DNA of 64,000 nucleotides. Source: DASZHJ01 sp035517495. Its GTDB lineage: Bacteria > Pseudomonadota > Alphaproteobacteria > ATCC43930 > CGMCC-115725. The position numbers and the translations under genes are program-made. The DNA is taken from the NCBI GenBank assembly GCA_035517495.1, contig DATIYT010000024.1:68386-132385 (forward strand), in the 5' to 3' direction. Of this stretch, positions 49,145 to 58,545 are shown one piece after another. Each line of letters starts with the position of its first letter. The stretch's first letter is position 1. Below the pieces are notes generated by a model. That model saw nothing but the letters and a program-made list of their open reading frames with translations, did not search any database and had not been told where the DNA came from.

Positions 49145-49145
49145 A

Positions 49146-49187
49146 AGGCCTGAACAGTTGAGTAGCCACGGCTTTCAACTGAGGCCT
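49146..49187 (+). terminator. Nested hairpin directly after hpnN, possible terminator
   Basis: Starting 1 bp after the hpnN stop, AGGCCT-AGTTGA and TCAACT-AGGCCT (49146-49151, 49156-49161, 49175-49180, 49182-49187) form a two-part stem around a GTAGCCACGGCTT loop. No U-tract follows, so factor-independent termination is uncertain; a 3'-stabilising structure is equally possible. Confidence 0.4.
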
Positions 49188-49272
49188 GCGGCCGTTATCA
49201 TCGTCCATCAATAGGGGCGAGCGGGCGCTGCGATGGGCTCGTTCAAGCCCGGCACTCGGGAGGAGACCAACG

Positions 49273-50826
49273 ATGAAGCGCATCGGTTTGATGGCTGCTT
49301 GCGTGTGGACCGGAGCGGCGTTGCTCGCGGCGAGTGCGCCAACGCATGCGGAGAAGGTCCTCAACGTCGGCATGGCGGCGGCCGATCTCGGCTCCCTCGA
49401 TCCGCACCGAACCGCCACCACGCCGGACAAAGCGATCATCGGCTGGATGTTCAACGGCCTGGTCCGCTTCAAGCCGGGAACCATGAACCCCGAGTCGATC
49501 GAGCCGGACCTCGCCGAGAGTTGGGACGCGACGGAAGACCAGCTCAGCTGGACCTTCCACCTGCGCAAGGGTGTCCAATGCAATAACGGCTATGGCGAAC
49601 TGACATCGGACGACGTGGTGTTCTCGCTCAAGCGCGCGTCGGACTCAAAGATTTCTTCATTCTCGTCGGATTTCGCCGATGTGGCGTCGATCGAAGCAAC
49701 GGACCCCTACACGATACAGATCAAGCTCAAGCAGCGGCCTCCGAGCCTGCTGGGCATCCTCACGAACTACCAAGGCGGCAACATCGTCTGCAAGAAGGCG
49801 GTTGAGAAGCTCGGCGACGATTTCCGCGCCAAAGCCGTGGGCACGGGACCGTTTGCGTTCTCGGAGTACACTCCGAACCAGTCGGTCGTCCTTGTTGCCA
49901 ACAAGAATTATTTTCGCGGCGCGCCCAAGATCGACAAGATCGTCTACCGCTATATCCCCTCGGACGCCACGCGCGACCTCGCTTACACCTCGGGCGAGAT
50001 CGATTTGATCTACGGCCGCCAGGACCAGACATGGGCGGAGCGGATGAAATCCGACCCGCACACCATCGTCGACGTATTCGGCCCGGGCGAGCTTTCGAAC
50101 ATCAACCTCAACATCACCAAGAAGCCGCTCGATGACATTCGCGTGCGCAAGGCGATCGCCTACGCGGTGAATCGCGCCGAGCTCGTGAAATTCAAGGGCG
50201 AGCTGACTGCGCGCGCGGCGGTCTCCATCATCCCGCACGACTATCTCGGCACCGACGAGCAGGCGCCGCTTTACCCCTATGATCCCGACAAGGCCAAGGC
50301 GCTCTTGGCGGAAGCGGGATTCGCCAACGGGGTCACGATCGAATCGGTCCAGACGTCGCTGCCGCCCATGCTCAACACCATGCAGATCGTGCAAGCGGAG
50401 CTCAAGAAGGTGGGCATCAACCTGCAGCTCAACGTGGTTGATCACCCCACGTTCCACGCGCAGATCCGCAAGGATCTGAGCCCCGTCGTCATGTATTCCG
50501 CGGCGCGGCTCCCCGTCGCCGACGTCTATCTGGTGCAGTTCTTCCACTCGCGCAGCATCGTCGGCACGCCGACCGCGGTCACCAATTTCTCCCACTGCGA
50601 CATGGCCGACAAAGAGATCGACGCAGCTCGGCTGGCCACCGACCCCGCCAAACAGAAGGAATTGTGGAAGAAAGCGCAGGAAATCCTGATTGAACAGGTC
50701 TGCGCTGTTCCGCTTTACGAGCAGCTTCAGGTCTGGGCGCGTCGCGACACGCTCGACTATGGCTACAAGCTCGAGGCATCCCTGACCTTGGGACCGATCA
50801 TCAACGAGCAGAGCACCTTGAAGTAA
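49273..50826 (+). CDS. Dpp/Opp-type ABC substrate-binding protein
   Basis: The 517-aa exported protein has a signal peptide (MKRIGLMAACVWTGAALLAA; cleavage near THAEK) and the family 5 SBP fold: SLDPHRT, ESIEPDLAESWD, LRKGVQCNNGYGELTSDDVVFSLKRA, DVFGPGELSNINLN. It binds oligopeptides or related cationic/polar solutes in the periplasm. It opens a complete five-gene importer operon. Confidence 0.94.
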   Translation: MKRIGLMAACVWTGAALLAASAPTHAEKVLNVGMAAADLGSLDPHRTATTPDKAIIGWMFNGLVRFKPGTMNPESIEPDLAESWDATEDQLSWTFHLRKGVQCNNGYGELTSDDVVFSLKRASDSKISSFSSDFADVASIEATDPYTIQIKLKQRPPSLLGILTNYQGGNIVCKKAVEKLGDDFRAKAVGTGPFAFSEYTPNQSVVLVANKNYFRGAPKIDKIVYRYIPSDATRDLAYTSGEIDLIYGRQDQTWAERMKSDPHTIVDVFGPGELSNINLNITKKPLDDIRVRKAIAYAVNRAELVKFKGELTARAAVSIIPHDYLGTDEQAPLYPYDPDKAKALLAEAGFANGVTIESVQTSLPPMLNTMQIVQAELKKVGINLQLNVVDHPTFHAQIRKDLSPVVMYSAARLPVADVYLVQFFHSRSIVGTPTAVTNFSHCDMADKEIDAARLATDPAKQKELWKKAQEILIEQVCAVPLYEQLQVWARRDTLDYGYKLEASLTLGPIINEQSTLK

Positions 50827-50884
50827 GTCGGCGGCCGACCGGCAAGGCGCGTCGACCGCCCATCCCGAGCGACGGCGGAGCCCG

Positions 50885-51826
50885 ATGCTCACCTACGTCG
50901 TCAAACGCCTGCTGGTGGCCGTGCCGACGCTGTTGGCGGTGCTTACCGTGGTGTTCTTTTTCGTCCGTATCGCGCCCGGCGATCCCGCTTTCATTATCCT
51001 GGGCGATCAGGCCAGTCCGCAGGCGCTCGCGACGCTGAGGCACGAGCTCGGGCTCGACCAGCCGATGATCGCGCAATATGTGGATTTCATGACCATGGTG
51101 CTCAGCGGCGATCTCGGCTCTTCGCTGGTCACGCATCAGTCGGTCTGGAGCGAGGTCGCGAAAGTATTGCCTTACACGATCGAGCTGACCATCGCCGCGC
51201 TCGCGATCGGCACCGTACTCGGACTGCCGCTCGGTGTCGTTGCGGCGCGGCGGCGTAATGAAACGATCGACTACGTCGCCCGCTTTCTATCGCTGCTGGG
51301 ATTGTCGTTCCCGGCCTTCGTCTCGGCAATCCTGCTGCTGCTGGCTTTCGCGATCGAGCTGCGCTGGTTTCCCGTGATCAGCGAGGCACGGGCCAACGAT
51401 CCCATGAGCCGCCTCAGCGCGCTCGTGCTTCCCGCGCTCAATCTAGGTCTCATCATGGTCGCCTACGTGATGCGCGTCGCGCGCTCGAGCATGCTGGGCG
51501 TGCTGGGCGAGGATTATATCCGCACCGCGCGCTCCAAGGGCGTTCCGGCGGGGATGGTGATCTGGCGGCACGCCCTGCGCAACGCGCTCATTCCCGTGGT
51601 AACGGTGGTCGGGCTCTATCTCGGCGTGCTGATCGGCAATTCGGTCCTGACCGAGATCGTGTTCAATCGCCCGGGTCTCGGCAAGCTGATCGTCAACTCG
51701 CTCAATCAGCGCGACTACACGACGCTGGAAGGGCTGATGGTCATCTATGCCTTCTTCATCGTTGTCGCCAATCTGCTGACGGACCTGGCCTACGGGCTTG
51801 TGGACCCGCGAGTGAAGCACCAATGA
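50885..51826 (+). CDS. DppB-type ABC permease
   Basis: The 313-aa protein has six hydrophobic segments and the DppB signature: an N-terminal helix (LLVAVPTLLAVLTVVFFFVR), GLDQPMIAQYVDF, and the cytoplasmic loop EDYIRTARSKGVPAGMVIWRHALRNALIPVVTVV. The stop overlaps dppC start by 4 nt (ATGA). Confidence 0.95.
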   Translation: MLTYVVKRLLVAVPTLLAVLTVVFFFVRIAPGDPAFIILGDQASPQALATLRHELGLDQPMIAQYVDFMTMVLSGDLGSSLVTHQSVWSEVAKVLPYTIELTIAALAIGTVLGLPLGVVAARRRNETIDYVARFLSLLGLSFPAFVSAILLLLAFAIELRWFPVISEARANDPMSRLSALVLPALNLGLIMVAYVMRVARSSMLGVLGEDYIRTARSKGVPAGMVIWRHALRNALIPVVTVVGLYLGVLIGNSVLTEIVFNRPGLGKLIVNSLNQRDYTTLEGLMVIYAFFIVVANLLTDLAYGLVDPRVKHQ

Positions 51827-52692
51827 CGATGCTCGCCGCCACGCGCGAAACCGGAGCACTGGCACGACTGGGGCGTTCGCTGCTTCGCAACAAGATGGCG
51901 TCGTTCGGCGCCGGCATTGTCCTCCTCATGGCGCTCAGCGCGGTGTTTGCGCCTTGGCTCTCGCCGCACGATCCGCTGGAGCAGGACGTGCTGCTGCGCC
52001 TCGCGGGTCCGTCCGCGGGTTATCCGCTCGGGAACGATTCCTTCGGCCGCGACATTCTCTCGCGCATCCTCTGGGGCGGCCGCGTTTCGCTCTATGTCAG
52101 CACCGTCTCGGTGCTGATCGCGATCGTTCTCGGCGGCGCGCTCGGAATTCTCTCCGGCTATATCGGCGGCTTGTTCGATCGCGTGACGATGGCGGCGATG
52201 GATGTGCTGCTGTCCTTTCCGACGCTGGTGATGGGCCTGCTGGTCGTGGCGATGCTGGGGCCGACGGTCGGGAATCTGATTCTCGCGATCACGCTTACGG
52301 CAATCGCACCCTTCGCTCGTATCGCACGGGCGCCGACCCTCACTATCAAAGAACGGGACTTCATCGAGGCCGGCCGTGCTCTCGGTTTTTCCAACCTGCG
52401 CATCATGGTCGTGCACATCCTGCCGAACGTGGTGGATGAGATCTTGGTCATGGCGTCGCTCTGGCTTGCGACCGCGATCCGGACCGAAGCGTCGCTCAGC
52501 TTCATTGGCCTCGGCGTGCGCCCGCCGACGGCCACCTGGGGCGGCATGATCCGGGAAGGCTTCGAGAACATTCTCGACCAACCGCTGCTCGCGGTCTTCC
52601 CGAGCGTCGCCATTCTCATCGTGATGTTCGGACTCAATATGCTGGGTGACGGGCTGCGCGACACATCCGATCCGAAGCTCCGCCATGAATGA
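51823..52692 (+). CDS. DppC-type ABC permease
   Basis: The 289-aa protein has a DppC N-terminal extension ending in an LGRSLLRNKMASFG segment, then PLGNDSFGRDILSRILWGGRVSL and the loop ERDFIEAGRALGFSNLRIMVVHILPNV. It heterodimerises with the DppB-type permease upstream. It overlaps the next gene by 8 nt. Confidence 0.95.
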   Translation: MTMLAATRETGALARLGRSLLRNKMASFGAGIVLLMALSAVFAPWLSPHDPLEQDVLLRLAGPSAGYPLGNDSFGRDILSRILWGGRVSLYVSTVSVLIAIVLGGALGILSGYIGGLFDRVTMAAMDVLLSFPTLVMGLLVVAMLGPTVGNLILAITLTAIAPFARIARAPTLTIKERDFIEAGRALGFSNLRIMVVHILPNVVDEILVMASLWLATAIRTEASLSFIGLGVRPPTATWGGMIREGFENILDQPLLAVFPSVAILIVMFGLNMLGDGLRDTSDPKLRHE

Positions 52693-53695
52693 GAAGGTCG
52701 AGAACGCACGAGTCCTCGAAGTGGAAGGACTCACCACGGAGTTCCGCATCGATGGACGCTGGTACCCGGCCGTTCGCGACGTGAGCTTTTCCCTGGTGCG
52801 GAACGAAACCCTGGCGCTCGTGGGTGAATCCGGATGCGGCAAGAGCATCACTGCGCTCTCGATCATGGGGCTGGTGCCGAGGGCCAATGGCCGCATTGCG
52901 GCGGGCCGCGTGCTATTGGAGGGCCGCGATCTCGTGACACTCGACGAGTCCGCGATGGAAAAGGTGCGCGGCAGCGCGATCTCGATGATTTTCCAGGAGC
53001 CGATGACCTCGCTCAATCCCGTACTGCCCATCGGCTTCCAGGTAGCCGAAGCGCTGCGCTATCACACAAAGCTTTCGGAGCCTCAGGCCCGCGCCCGAGC
53101 CTTGGAATTGCTGGAACAGGTCAAGATACCCTCGGCCGTCCGGCGCTTTAACGATTATCCGCACCAGTTCAGCGGCGGCATGCGGCAGCGCGTGATGATC
53201 GCGATCGCACTCGCCTGCAGCCCGAAGGTCATCCTCGCGGACGAACCCACGACGGCGCTCGACGTCACCATCCAGGCGCAGGTGCTGGCGCTCCTGGCCG
53301 AGTTGAAGGTGGAAACCGGCCTCGCCATGATCTTCATCACTCACAACCTCGGCGTCGTCGCCTCGATCGCCGATCGGGTCGCCGTGATGTATGCGGGCGA
53401 CATCATCGAGATCGCGCCGGTGGACGCGCTGTTCCAGCATCCGACGCATCCCTATACCGAAGCGCTGCTCGCCTCGATCCCGCGCGTCGACCGCGACGCC
53501 ACCGATCTGAGGCCGATTCCCGGCCAAGTCCCACCGATCACGGCGATGCCTCAGGGCTGCCGTTATGCCGAACGCTGTCCGCTCCGCGAACCGCGCTGCA
53601 CGGCCTCCAGCCCGCCGCTGGTCGCGCTGGCGGGCGACCCGGCGCACCGCGCGCGCTGCTGGGTCAGGGCCGGCGGCGAAGGCAGAGCAATATGA
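52685..53695 (+). CDS. DppD-type ABC ATPase
   Basis: The 336-aa ATPase has Walker A GESGCGKSITALS, signature FSGGMRQRVMIAIAL, Walker B VILADEPTTALDVT and an oligopeptide-transporter C-terminal domain with a CRYAERCPLREPRC cysteine cluster, the kind that carries a 4Fe-4S cluster in DppD. MNEKVENARV was chosen as start; it overlaps the dppC stop. A frame opening 39 bp upstream is less likely. Confidence 0.94.
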   Translation: MNEKVENARVLEVEGLTTEFRIDGRWYPAVRDVSFSLVRNETLALVGESGCGKSITALSIMGLVPRANGRIAAGRVLLEGRDLVTLDESAMEKVRGSAISMIFQEPMTSLNPVLPIGFQVAEALRYHTKLSEPQARARALELLEQVKIPSAVRRFNDYPHQFSGGMRQRVMIAIALACSPKVILADEPTTALDVTIQAQVLALLAELKVETGLAMIFITHNLGVVASIADRVAVMYAGDIIEIAPVDALFQHPTHPYTEALLASIPRVDRDATDLRPIPGQVPPITAMPQGCRYAERCPLREPRCTASSPPLVALAGDPAHRARCWVRAGGEGRAI

Positions 53696-54702
53696 GCGAC
53701 GCGATCCTGGAGGTCGAGGGCTTGAGCAAGACCTATGCTGCGCGGCGCGGCTTCATGGGCGGCCAAATCGCGATGGTGCGCGCGCTCAGCGACGTGTCCT
53801 TCTCGGTCTCGGCGGGCGAGGCTTTTGGCCTGGTTGGCGAATCCGGTTGCGGTAAATCGACGGCCGGACGCGCCGTCCTGCGCCTGATCGAAGCGGATTC
53901 CGGCACGGTACGGTTCAAGGGGGAAAGCATCTTCGACGCGGATGCCGCCCGGCTGCGCCGGCTCCGCCGCCAAATGCAGATCGTCTTCCAGGACCCTTAC
54001 TCGTCGCTCAATCCGCGGCGCACCATTGGCCAGACCTTGAGCGAGCCGATGCGGGTGCATGGTACGGGGAGCGCGCGGGAAATCTCGGCCGTGGTGCGCG
54101 AGGTCCTGGGCGAAGTCGGCATGCCCCGCGGCGCCGCCGAAAAATATCCGCATGAGTTCAGCGGCGGCCAACGCCAGCGCATCGGCATTGCCCGCGCGCT
54201 GGTGCTGCGGCCGGAACTGATCATCGCCGACGAACCCGTCTCCGCTCTTGACGTTTCGATTCAGGCGCAAATCTTGGTGCTGCTGCGAAATCTGCAGCAA
54301 CAGCGCCACCTGAGTTTCGTGTTCATCTCGCACGATCTCGGCGTCGTCCGGCATTTCTGCCGATCGGTCGCGGTCATGTATCTGGGACACATCGTCGAAC
54401 GCGGGCCGGTACCCGCGATCTTCGATGAGCCGCTGCACCCCTACACCCGTGCGCTCCGGAATGCGTCTCCGGTGCCCGACCCCGCCGCCAAGGTGACCAT
54501 GGCGAAGCTTGAGGGCGAAGTTGCCTCGGCACTTGCGCCGCCGAGCGGCTGTCACTTCCACCCGCGCTGCCCGCACGCCACCGATCTCTGCCGGCGCGTC
54601 TATCCGCCCTGGGTCGAAGTGAGCAAGGACCGCGGCGTCGCGTGCCATCTTTATCCGGCGGGCTCGGCAGCTACGGGCGAGAGCCGGGAAACGACACCGT
54701 AG
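53692..54702 (+). CDS. DppF-type ABC ATPase
   Basis: The 336-aa ATPase has Walker A GESGCGKSTAGRAV, signature FSGGQRQRIGIARALVLRP, Walker B LIIADEPVSALDVS and a C-terminal cluster CHFHPRCPHATDLC, the Fe-S cysteine set of DppF-type proteins. It overlaps dppD by 4 nt and completes the importer. It is convergent with the quiC-like gene; the 117-bp gap has no clear terminator. Confidence 0.94.
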   Translation: MSDAILEVEGLSKTYAARRGFMGGQIAMVRALSDVSFSVSAGEAFGLVGESGCGKSTAGRAVLRLIEADSGTVRFKGESIFDADAARLRRLRRQMQIVFQDPYSSLNPRRTIGQTLSEPMRVHGTGSAREISAVVREVLGEVGMPRGAAEKYPHEFSGGQRQRIGIARALVLRPELIIADEPVSALDVSIQAQILVLLRNLQQQRHLSFVFISHDLGVVRHFCRSVAVMYLGHIVERGPVPAIFDEPLHPYTRALRNASPVPDPAAKVTMAKLEGEVASALAPPSGCHFHPRCPHATDLCRRVYPPWVEVSKDRGVACHLYPAGSAATGESRETTP

Positions 54703-54819
54703 TCAGTCCGGGAGATCGCCTGTGGCTCAAACCACGGCGCTCGCATTCTCGGGCGCATTGTATCTCGATCGGAGCCGCGCTCGAATACGCAATGATTCCG
54801 AGACCTTGTCGGCCCCGCC

Positions 54820-56694
54820 TTAGGGCATCGCGCGCGCGAGCCGAGCCTGCGCCGCGAGCCGGATCGGCGCATTCACGGCGCCGAAGCCGCGATAGCCACG
54901 GCGCTCGACGATCTCGAAGAAGAACCCACCCGGCAGCGTGCGCGTATAGACGTGGAAGAACTCGGCGGTTCCCTCGCGGTCATAAAGGACGTTGGCCGAG
55001 CGCAGCCGCGCAATCTGCTCCTGCGGCAGCTCAGTTCGCGCCTCCAAATCGTCATAGTAGTTTTCAGGGATCGCAAGGAGCTCCACGCTGTTCGCTCGGA
55101 GCCGCTCGACCGTTGCGAAAACGTCGTCGGATGCGATCGCGATCTGCTGTACTCCCGAGCCGAAGAAATCATCGAGGAAGCGGGCCGCAAGCGTGTGCCG
55201 GCTCTGCGAGGAATTAAGCACGAGACGAACACCGCCGTCTTCGGTCTCCACGGCCTGGCTCTGCACCACGCCGCCGGGGTCGATCACATCTTGAACCGGC
55301 CTGGGCCGGAGATCGAACAACGAGGTGTAAAACAGGAGCCAGCTTAGCATTTCCTCGTATTGCATCGATTGCGAGATGTGATCGAACCGCGTCAAACCCG
55401 CATCGCCCTGCGCCGTAGTGCCAACGGGAGCAAAGTCGACGTTCCAGAGCTCGCCCAAACGAGTTTTTCGATCGACAAAGTAGAGCAGGCTGCCGCCGAG
55501 CCCGCGAACGGCGGGGATGTTGAGTTCCCCCGGACCAACGGCTTGACGGAACGGCTGGTCCAGAAGCTTGACGGCGCGATCGAGTGTCCTCGAGGCATCA
55601 TCGACGCGGAGCGCCATCGCGCATACAGAGGGTCCGTGGGTAATATTGAAAGAGTGCGCAAACCCCTCCTTGTCCTGGTTCACCACGATGTTTGCGTCGC
55701 CCTGTCGCCAATGGGTGACTTCCTTCGACCGATGCCGCCCGACGAGCGCGAATCCCAGCCCCTTGAGCACGCCTTCGAATGAAGCGGCGGAGGCCGCATC
55801 CATCGCGAACTCCAGAAACTCGATCCCCTCCACCTGTGACGGCGTCGGGAGCGCCGGCACGCCTGCCACGTCGATCCCGGTCTTCTTGCGCAGGCGGTCG
55901 AGCATGAAAAGCACCGAGCGCTGAGCGTCTATGGCAACGCCTCGCGCCGAACCGGCGCGAAACCGGTCGCTGAAGATCTCGAGCGAGAGGAGTCCGTCAA
56001 AACCTGTCGCCTGCAGCGCCACCATGAAATCCTCGATCGGGAAATCGCCTTGACCGGGAAAGCAACGGTAGTGCCGGCTCCACGAAAGGTAGTCCATGTC
56101 GAGCCTCGGCGCGTCGGCGATTTGGACGAGGAACAGGCGATCGTTCGGGATCGAGCGGATCGGCTTCAGGTCGGTGCCTCGCGCGAGAATGTGAAACGTA
56201 TCGAGGACCAGGCCCACGGCTTCATGGTCCGCGCGCCGCACCACCTCCCAGGCATCGCGGTAATCGTTGATATGCCGCCCCCACGAAAGCGCCTCGAAGG
56301 CGACGCGTACGTTGCGTTTCGAGGCTCGCTCTCCAAGCTCGCGAAAGTCAGCGGCGGCACGGTCGATGCCGCCCAGCGAGTCCGGCGCAACGTTGCTGCA
56401 CACCATCAGGAGATCGCAGCCCAACTCCGCCATCAGATCGAACTTTCGCTCGGCCCGCGCGAACGCCTTGGCGCGCTGTGGTTCCGGCATGCCTTCGAAA
56501 TCGCGGAAGGGCTGCAGAACGACCGGCGTCAGGCCCAGCTCCCGGATACGCCGTCCGACAACCGCCGGGGTGTCCTCGGCGGACAACAAATCGTTCTCGA
56601 AGATTTCGACGCCGCTGAAGTGCGCGGCGGCGATTGCGTCCAACTTTTCGTTCAGGGTGCCAGGCAGGCAGACGGTGGCAATTGTGGTGCGCAT
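54820..56694 (-). CDS. quiC: 3-dehydroshikimate dehydratase (QuiC-like) fused to a VOC/HPPD-like domain
   Basis: QuiC converts 3-dehydroshikimate to protocatechuate. The 624-aa protein has an N-terminal xylose-isomerase-like TIM barrel (about 1-280) with E134 (VAFEALSWGRH), D165 and H168 (VLDTFH), Q191 (QIADAP) and E239 (LSLEIF), where QuiC-type dehydratases carry their metal ligands and catalytic His. The C-terminal half (about 290-624) is an HPPD-like vicinal-oxygen-chelate domain with H439 (RFDHIS) and E594 (FFEIVERRG), but Q517 (GVQQIA) sits where the second metal His normally is. It is 4 bp downstream of an aroE/quiB-like gene. Confidence 0.88.
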   Translation of the reverse strand: MRTTIATVCLPGTLNEKLDAIAAAHFSGVEIFENDLLSAEDTPAVVGRRIRELGLTPVVLQPFRDFEGMPEPQRAKAFARAERKFDLMAELGCDLLMVCSNVAPDSLGGIDRAAADFRELGERASKRNVRVAFEALSWGRHINDYRDAWEVVRRADHEAVGLVLDTFHILARGTDLKPIRSIPNDRLFLVQIADAPRLDMDYLSWSRHYRCFPGQGDFPIEDFMVALQATGFDGLLSLEIFSDRFRAGSARGVAIDAQRSVLFMLDRLRKKTGIDVAGVPALPTPSQVEGIEFLEFAMDAASAASFEGVLKGLGFALVGRHRSKEVTHWRQGDANIVVNQDKEGFAHSFNITHGPSVCAMALRVDDASRTLDRAVKLLDQPFRQAVGPGELNIPAVRGLGGSLLYFVDRKTRLGELWNVDFAPVGTTAQGDAGLTRFDHISQSMQYEEMLSWLLFYTSLFDLRPRPVQDVIDPGGVVQSQAVETEDGGVRLVLNSSQSRHTLAARFLDDFFGSGVQQIAIASDDVFATVERLRANSVELLAIPENYYDDLEARTELPQEQIARLRSANVLYDREGTAEFFHVYTRTLPGGFFFEIVERRGYRGFGAVNAPIRLAAQARLARAMP

Positions 56695-56698
56695 GGGT

Positions 56699-57604
56699 TC
56701 AGAGCCTTTCGAAATGGCGCAGCATGCGTTGCGCGTCCGGTTCGATGCCCGTGAAGAGGCGGAATGCACCAACGGCCTGGAACACCGCCATTCCGCCGCC
56801 GCCCATCGTCCGGCAGCCGGCGGCCCGCGCGTCGCGCAGCAGATCGGTTTCAATCGGGAAATAGATGATGTCCGCGACCCAGAGATCGCCCCTTAGCAAC
56901 CTCGCCTCAACCGGCGTTCCCGGATATTTCTCCATGCCGATCGGCGTGGCATTGACGACCCCATCGGCATGAGCGATCGCGAGGTCCGCGGCCTCGGCAA
57001 CCACGGCCCGATCGGCGCCAAAACGCCGGCTTAGCGCGCGGGACAACCGCTCGGCGCGCGCCCGATCGGTGTCGATCAGTTCCAACCGCTTCACACCGAG
57101 ACCCAGCAATGCGTGGGCAACGGCTGCTCCCGCACCACCCGCTCCCAATTGAACGACGCTGTCGCGCGCGACCTCCGCGAGCTCGCGTCGAAAGCTTTCG
57201 GCAAAACCCGAGACATCGGTATTGTGACCGATGGTGCGCCCGTCCGGCTCAAACACGACGGTGTTCACGGCCCCAATCGTGCGCGCATCGTCCGAGAGTA
57301 AGTCGAGCAATGGGAGAACCGCCTGCTTGCAGGGGTGCGTGACATTGAGCCCCGCGAACCCGAAACGCCGCGCCGCGGTCAATAGTTCGGCCAGGGCAGA
57401 CTCCGCCAGTCCCAATACCGAGAGATCGATCAGCTTGTAGACATAATGCAATCCCTGCGCCGCGGCTTCCGCTTCGTGCAATGCCGGCATGCGCGAACCC
57501 TGAATCCCCGCGCCAATCAACCCAACCAGCACGGAGCGCGGCGCAGCGGTTGCGCTCGTGGATTGGGCGCCGCGCCTTGCTTTCGGGGTCTCTGCACTGT
57601 CCAT
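56699..57604 (-). CDS. Shikimate (quinate/shikimate) dehydrogenase, probably NAD-linked
   Basis: The 301-aa AroE-family protein has the substrate motif GAGIQGSRMP (S37), catalytic K93 in GLNVTHPCKQA, N114 (GAVNT) and D130 (GHNTDVSG), and the GAGGAGAA nucleotide motif. The loop after beta-2 is LIDTDRARA, with Asp where NADP-type AroE enzymes have NRT, which favours NAD. With QuiC this fits catabolic oxidation of shikimate (or quinate) to 3-dehydroshikimate. The ATG at 57604 leaves a ~15-nt leader after the predicted promoter; a TTG one codon upstream is possible. Confidence 0.88.
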   Translation of the reverse strand: MDSAETPKARRGAQSTSATAAPRSVLVGLIGAGIQGSRMPALHEAEAAAQGLHYVYKLIDLSVLGLAESALAELLTAARRFGFAGLNVTHPCKQAVLPLLDLLSDDARTIGAVNTVVFEPDGRTIGHNTDVSGFAESFRRELAEVARDSVVQLGAGGAGAAVAHALLGLGVKRLELIDTDRARAERLSRALSRRFGADRAVVAEAADLAIAHADGVVNATPIGMEKYPGTPVEARLLRGDLWVADIIYFPIETDLLRDARAAGCRTMGGGGMAVFQAVGAFRLFTGIEPDAQRMLRHFERL

Positions 57605-57625
57605 CAAGGGCCTCGCAGCACCTTC

Positions 57626-57654
57626 ATAATGTACGAACTTGTTCGTTTATTCAA
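57626..57654 (-). promoter_or_regulatory. Promoter/operator of the aroE-quiC unit (TetR-type palindrome)
   Basis: Minus strand TTGAAT (57649-57654) and CATTAT (57626-57631) are 17 bp apart. The spacer contains the perfect palindrome ACGAAC-TT-GTTCGT (57633-57646). On the plus strand, TTCATA and TTTATT spaced 17 bp flank the same palindrome, so it may also control the divergent tetR gene. The same architecture recurs at 60779-60807. Confidence 0.75.
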
Positions 57655-57791
57655 CACGGCATTTCCGTGATATTCGGGCACTCGCTTGCAATTACCGAAT
57701 TTGCGTCGATCCGTCATGCTTGGACGAAGCGCATGGACAGCCATCGGATGCAAAGCTACAAGGCCGAGGCTTAGGGAGAAAGAGAGAGCCG

Positions 57792-58466
57792 ATGAGGGGC
57801 ACGACGGCGGAAAAAGCGGGAAGACCACGGCCGACGCGGCGGGCCCAAGATCCCGAGGGCGTGCAAAAGAATATCATCGAAATCGCGACCCAGGAGTTCG
57901 CCGCCAATGGGTACAACGGGGCCCGCGTGGACGAAATCGCGGCCCGGACCAATACCAGCAAGCGCATGCTCTATTACTACTTCGGCGACAAGGAAGGACT
58001 GTTCCGCGCCGTGCTGGAGGAAGGTTACCGCCGCATGCGCCAAGTCGAGGAGAAGCGGCGCTACGACCATCTGGAGCCGGAGGCGGCGCTGCGAGCGCTG
58101 GTGGAGTTTACGTTCGAGCATCAGAACGCCAATGAGGATTTTATCCGGCTTGTAATGGTTGAGAACATCCATAACGGCGTTCACCTTGCTCGCTCCGAGA
58201 ACATCGAGCGATTGAACGTCCCGGCAATCACGACGCTGCGCGACATTTACCAGCGGGGCGTGGCCGCGACGGTATTCCGCCCAGGGCTCGACGTCGTCGA
58301 CCTTCACATGTCCATCAGCGCCCTCTCCTTCTTCAACGTCGCCAATCGCGCCACCTTCTCCCGAATCTTCCGGCGCGAAATGGGGACACCAACCGCAATG
58401 TCCCGCCGAAAAAAAATCGTGGGCGATCTGATTTTGCGCTACGTGAAGGCCGCGCCGGAGAGCTGA
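57792..58466 (+). CDS. TetR/AcrR-family regulator
   Basis: The 224-aa protein has an N-terminal TetR DNA-binding domain: a basic tail, IIEIATQEFAANGYNGARVDEIAARTNTSKRMLYYYFGDKEGLF, with the helix-turn-helix at about residues 45-65. The start MRGTTAEK follows an AGGGAGAAAGAGAGAG purine stretch. It sits between the aroE-quiC unit and the SBP/permease operon, whose promoters share one operator. It is the obvious candidate repressor, with a shikimate-pathway ligand inferred. Confidence 0.9.
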   Translation: MRGTTAEKAGRPRPTRRAQDPEGVQKNIIEIATQEFAANGYNGARVDEIAARTNTSKRMLYYYFGDKEGLFRAVLEEGYRRMRQVEEKRRYDHLEPEAALRALVEFTFEHQNANEDFIRLVMVENIHNGVHLARSENIERLNVPAITTLRDIYQRGVAATVFRPGLDVVDLHMSISALSFFNVANRATFSRIFRREMGTPTAMSRRKKIVGDLILRYVKAAPES

Positions 58467-58545
58467 GATACGCCGTCCGCCCGGCAAGACCCGCAGCCCT
58501 GTCGCCGCTGAGCCGCCGGCCGAGCATCCAGCATGTCCGGCTCGT

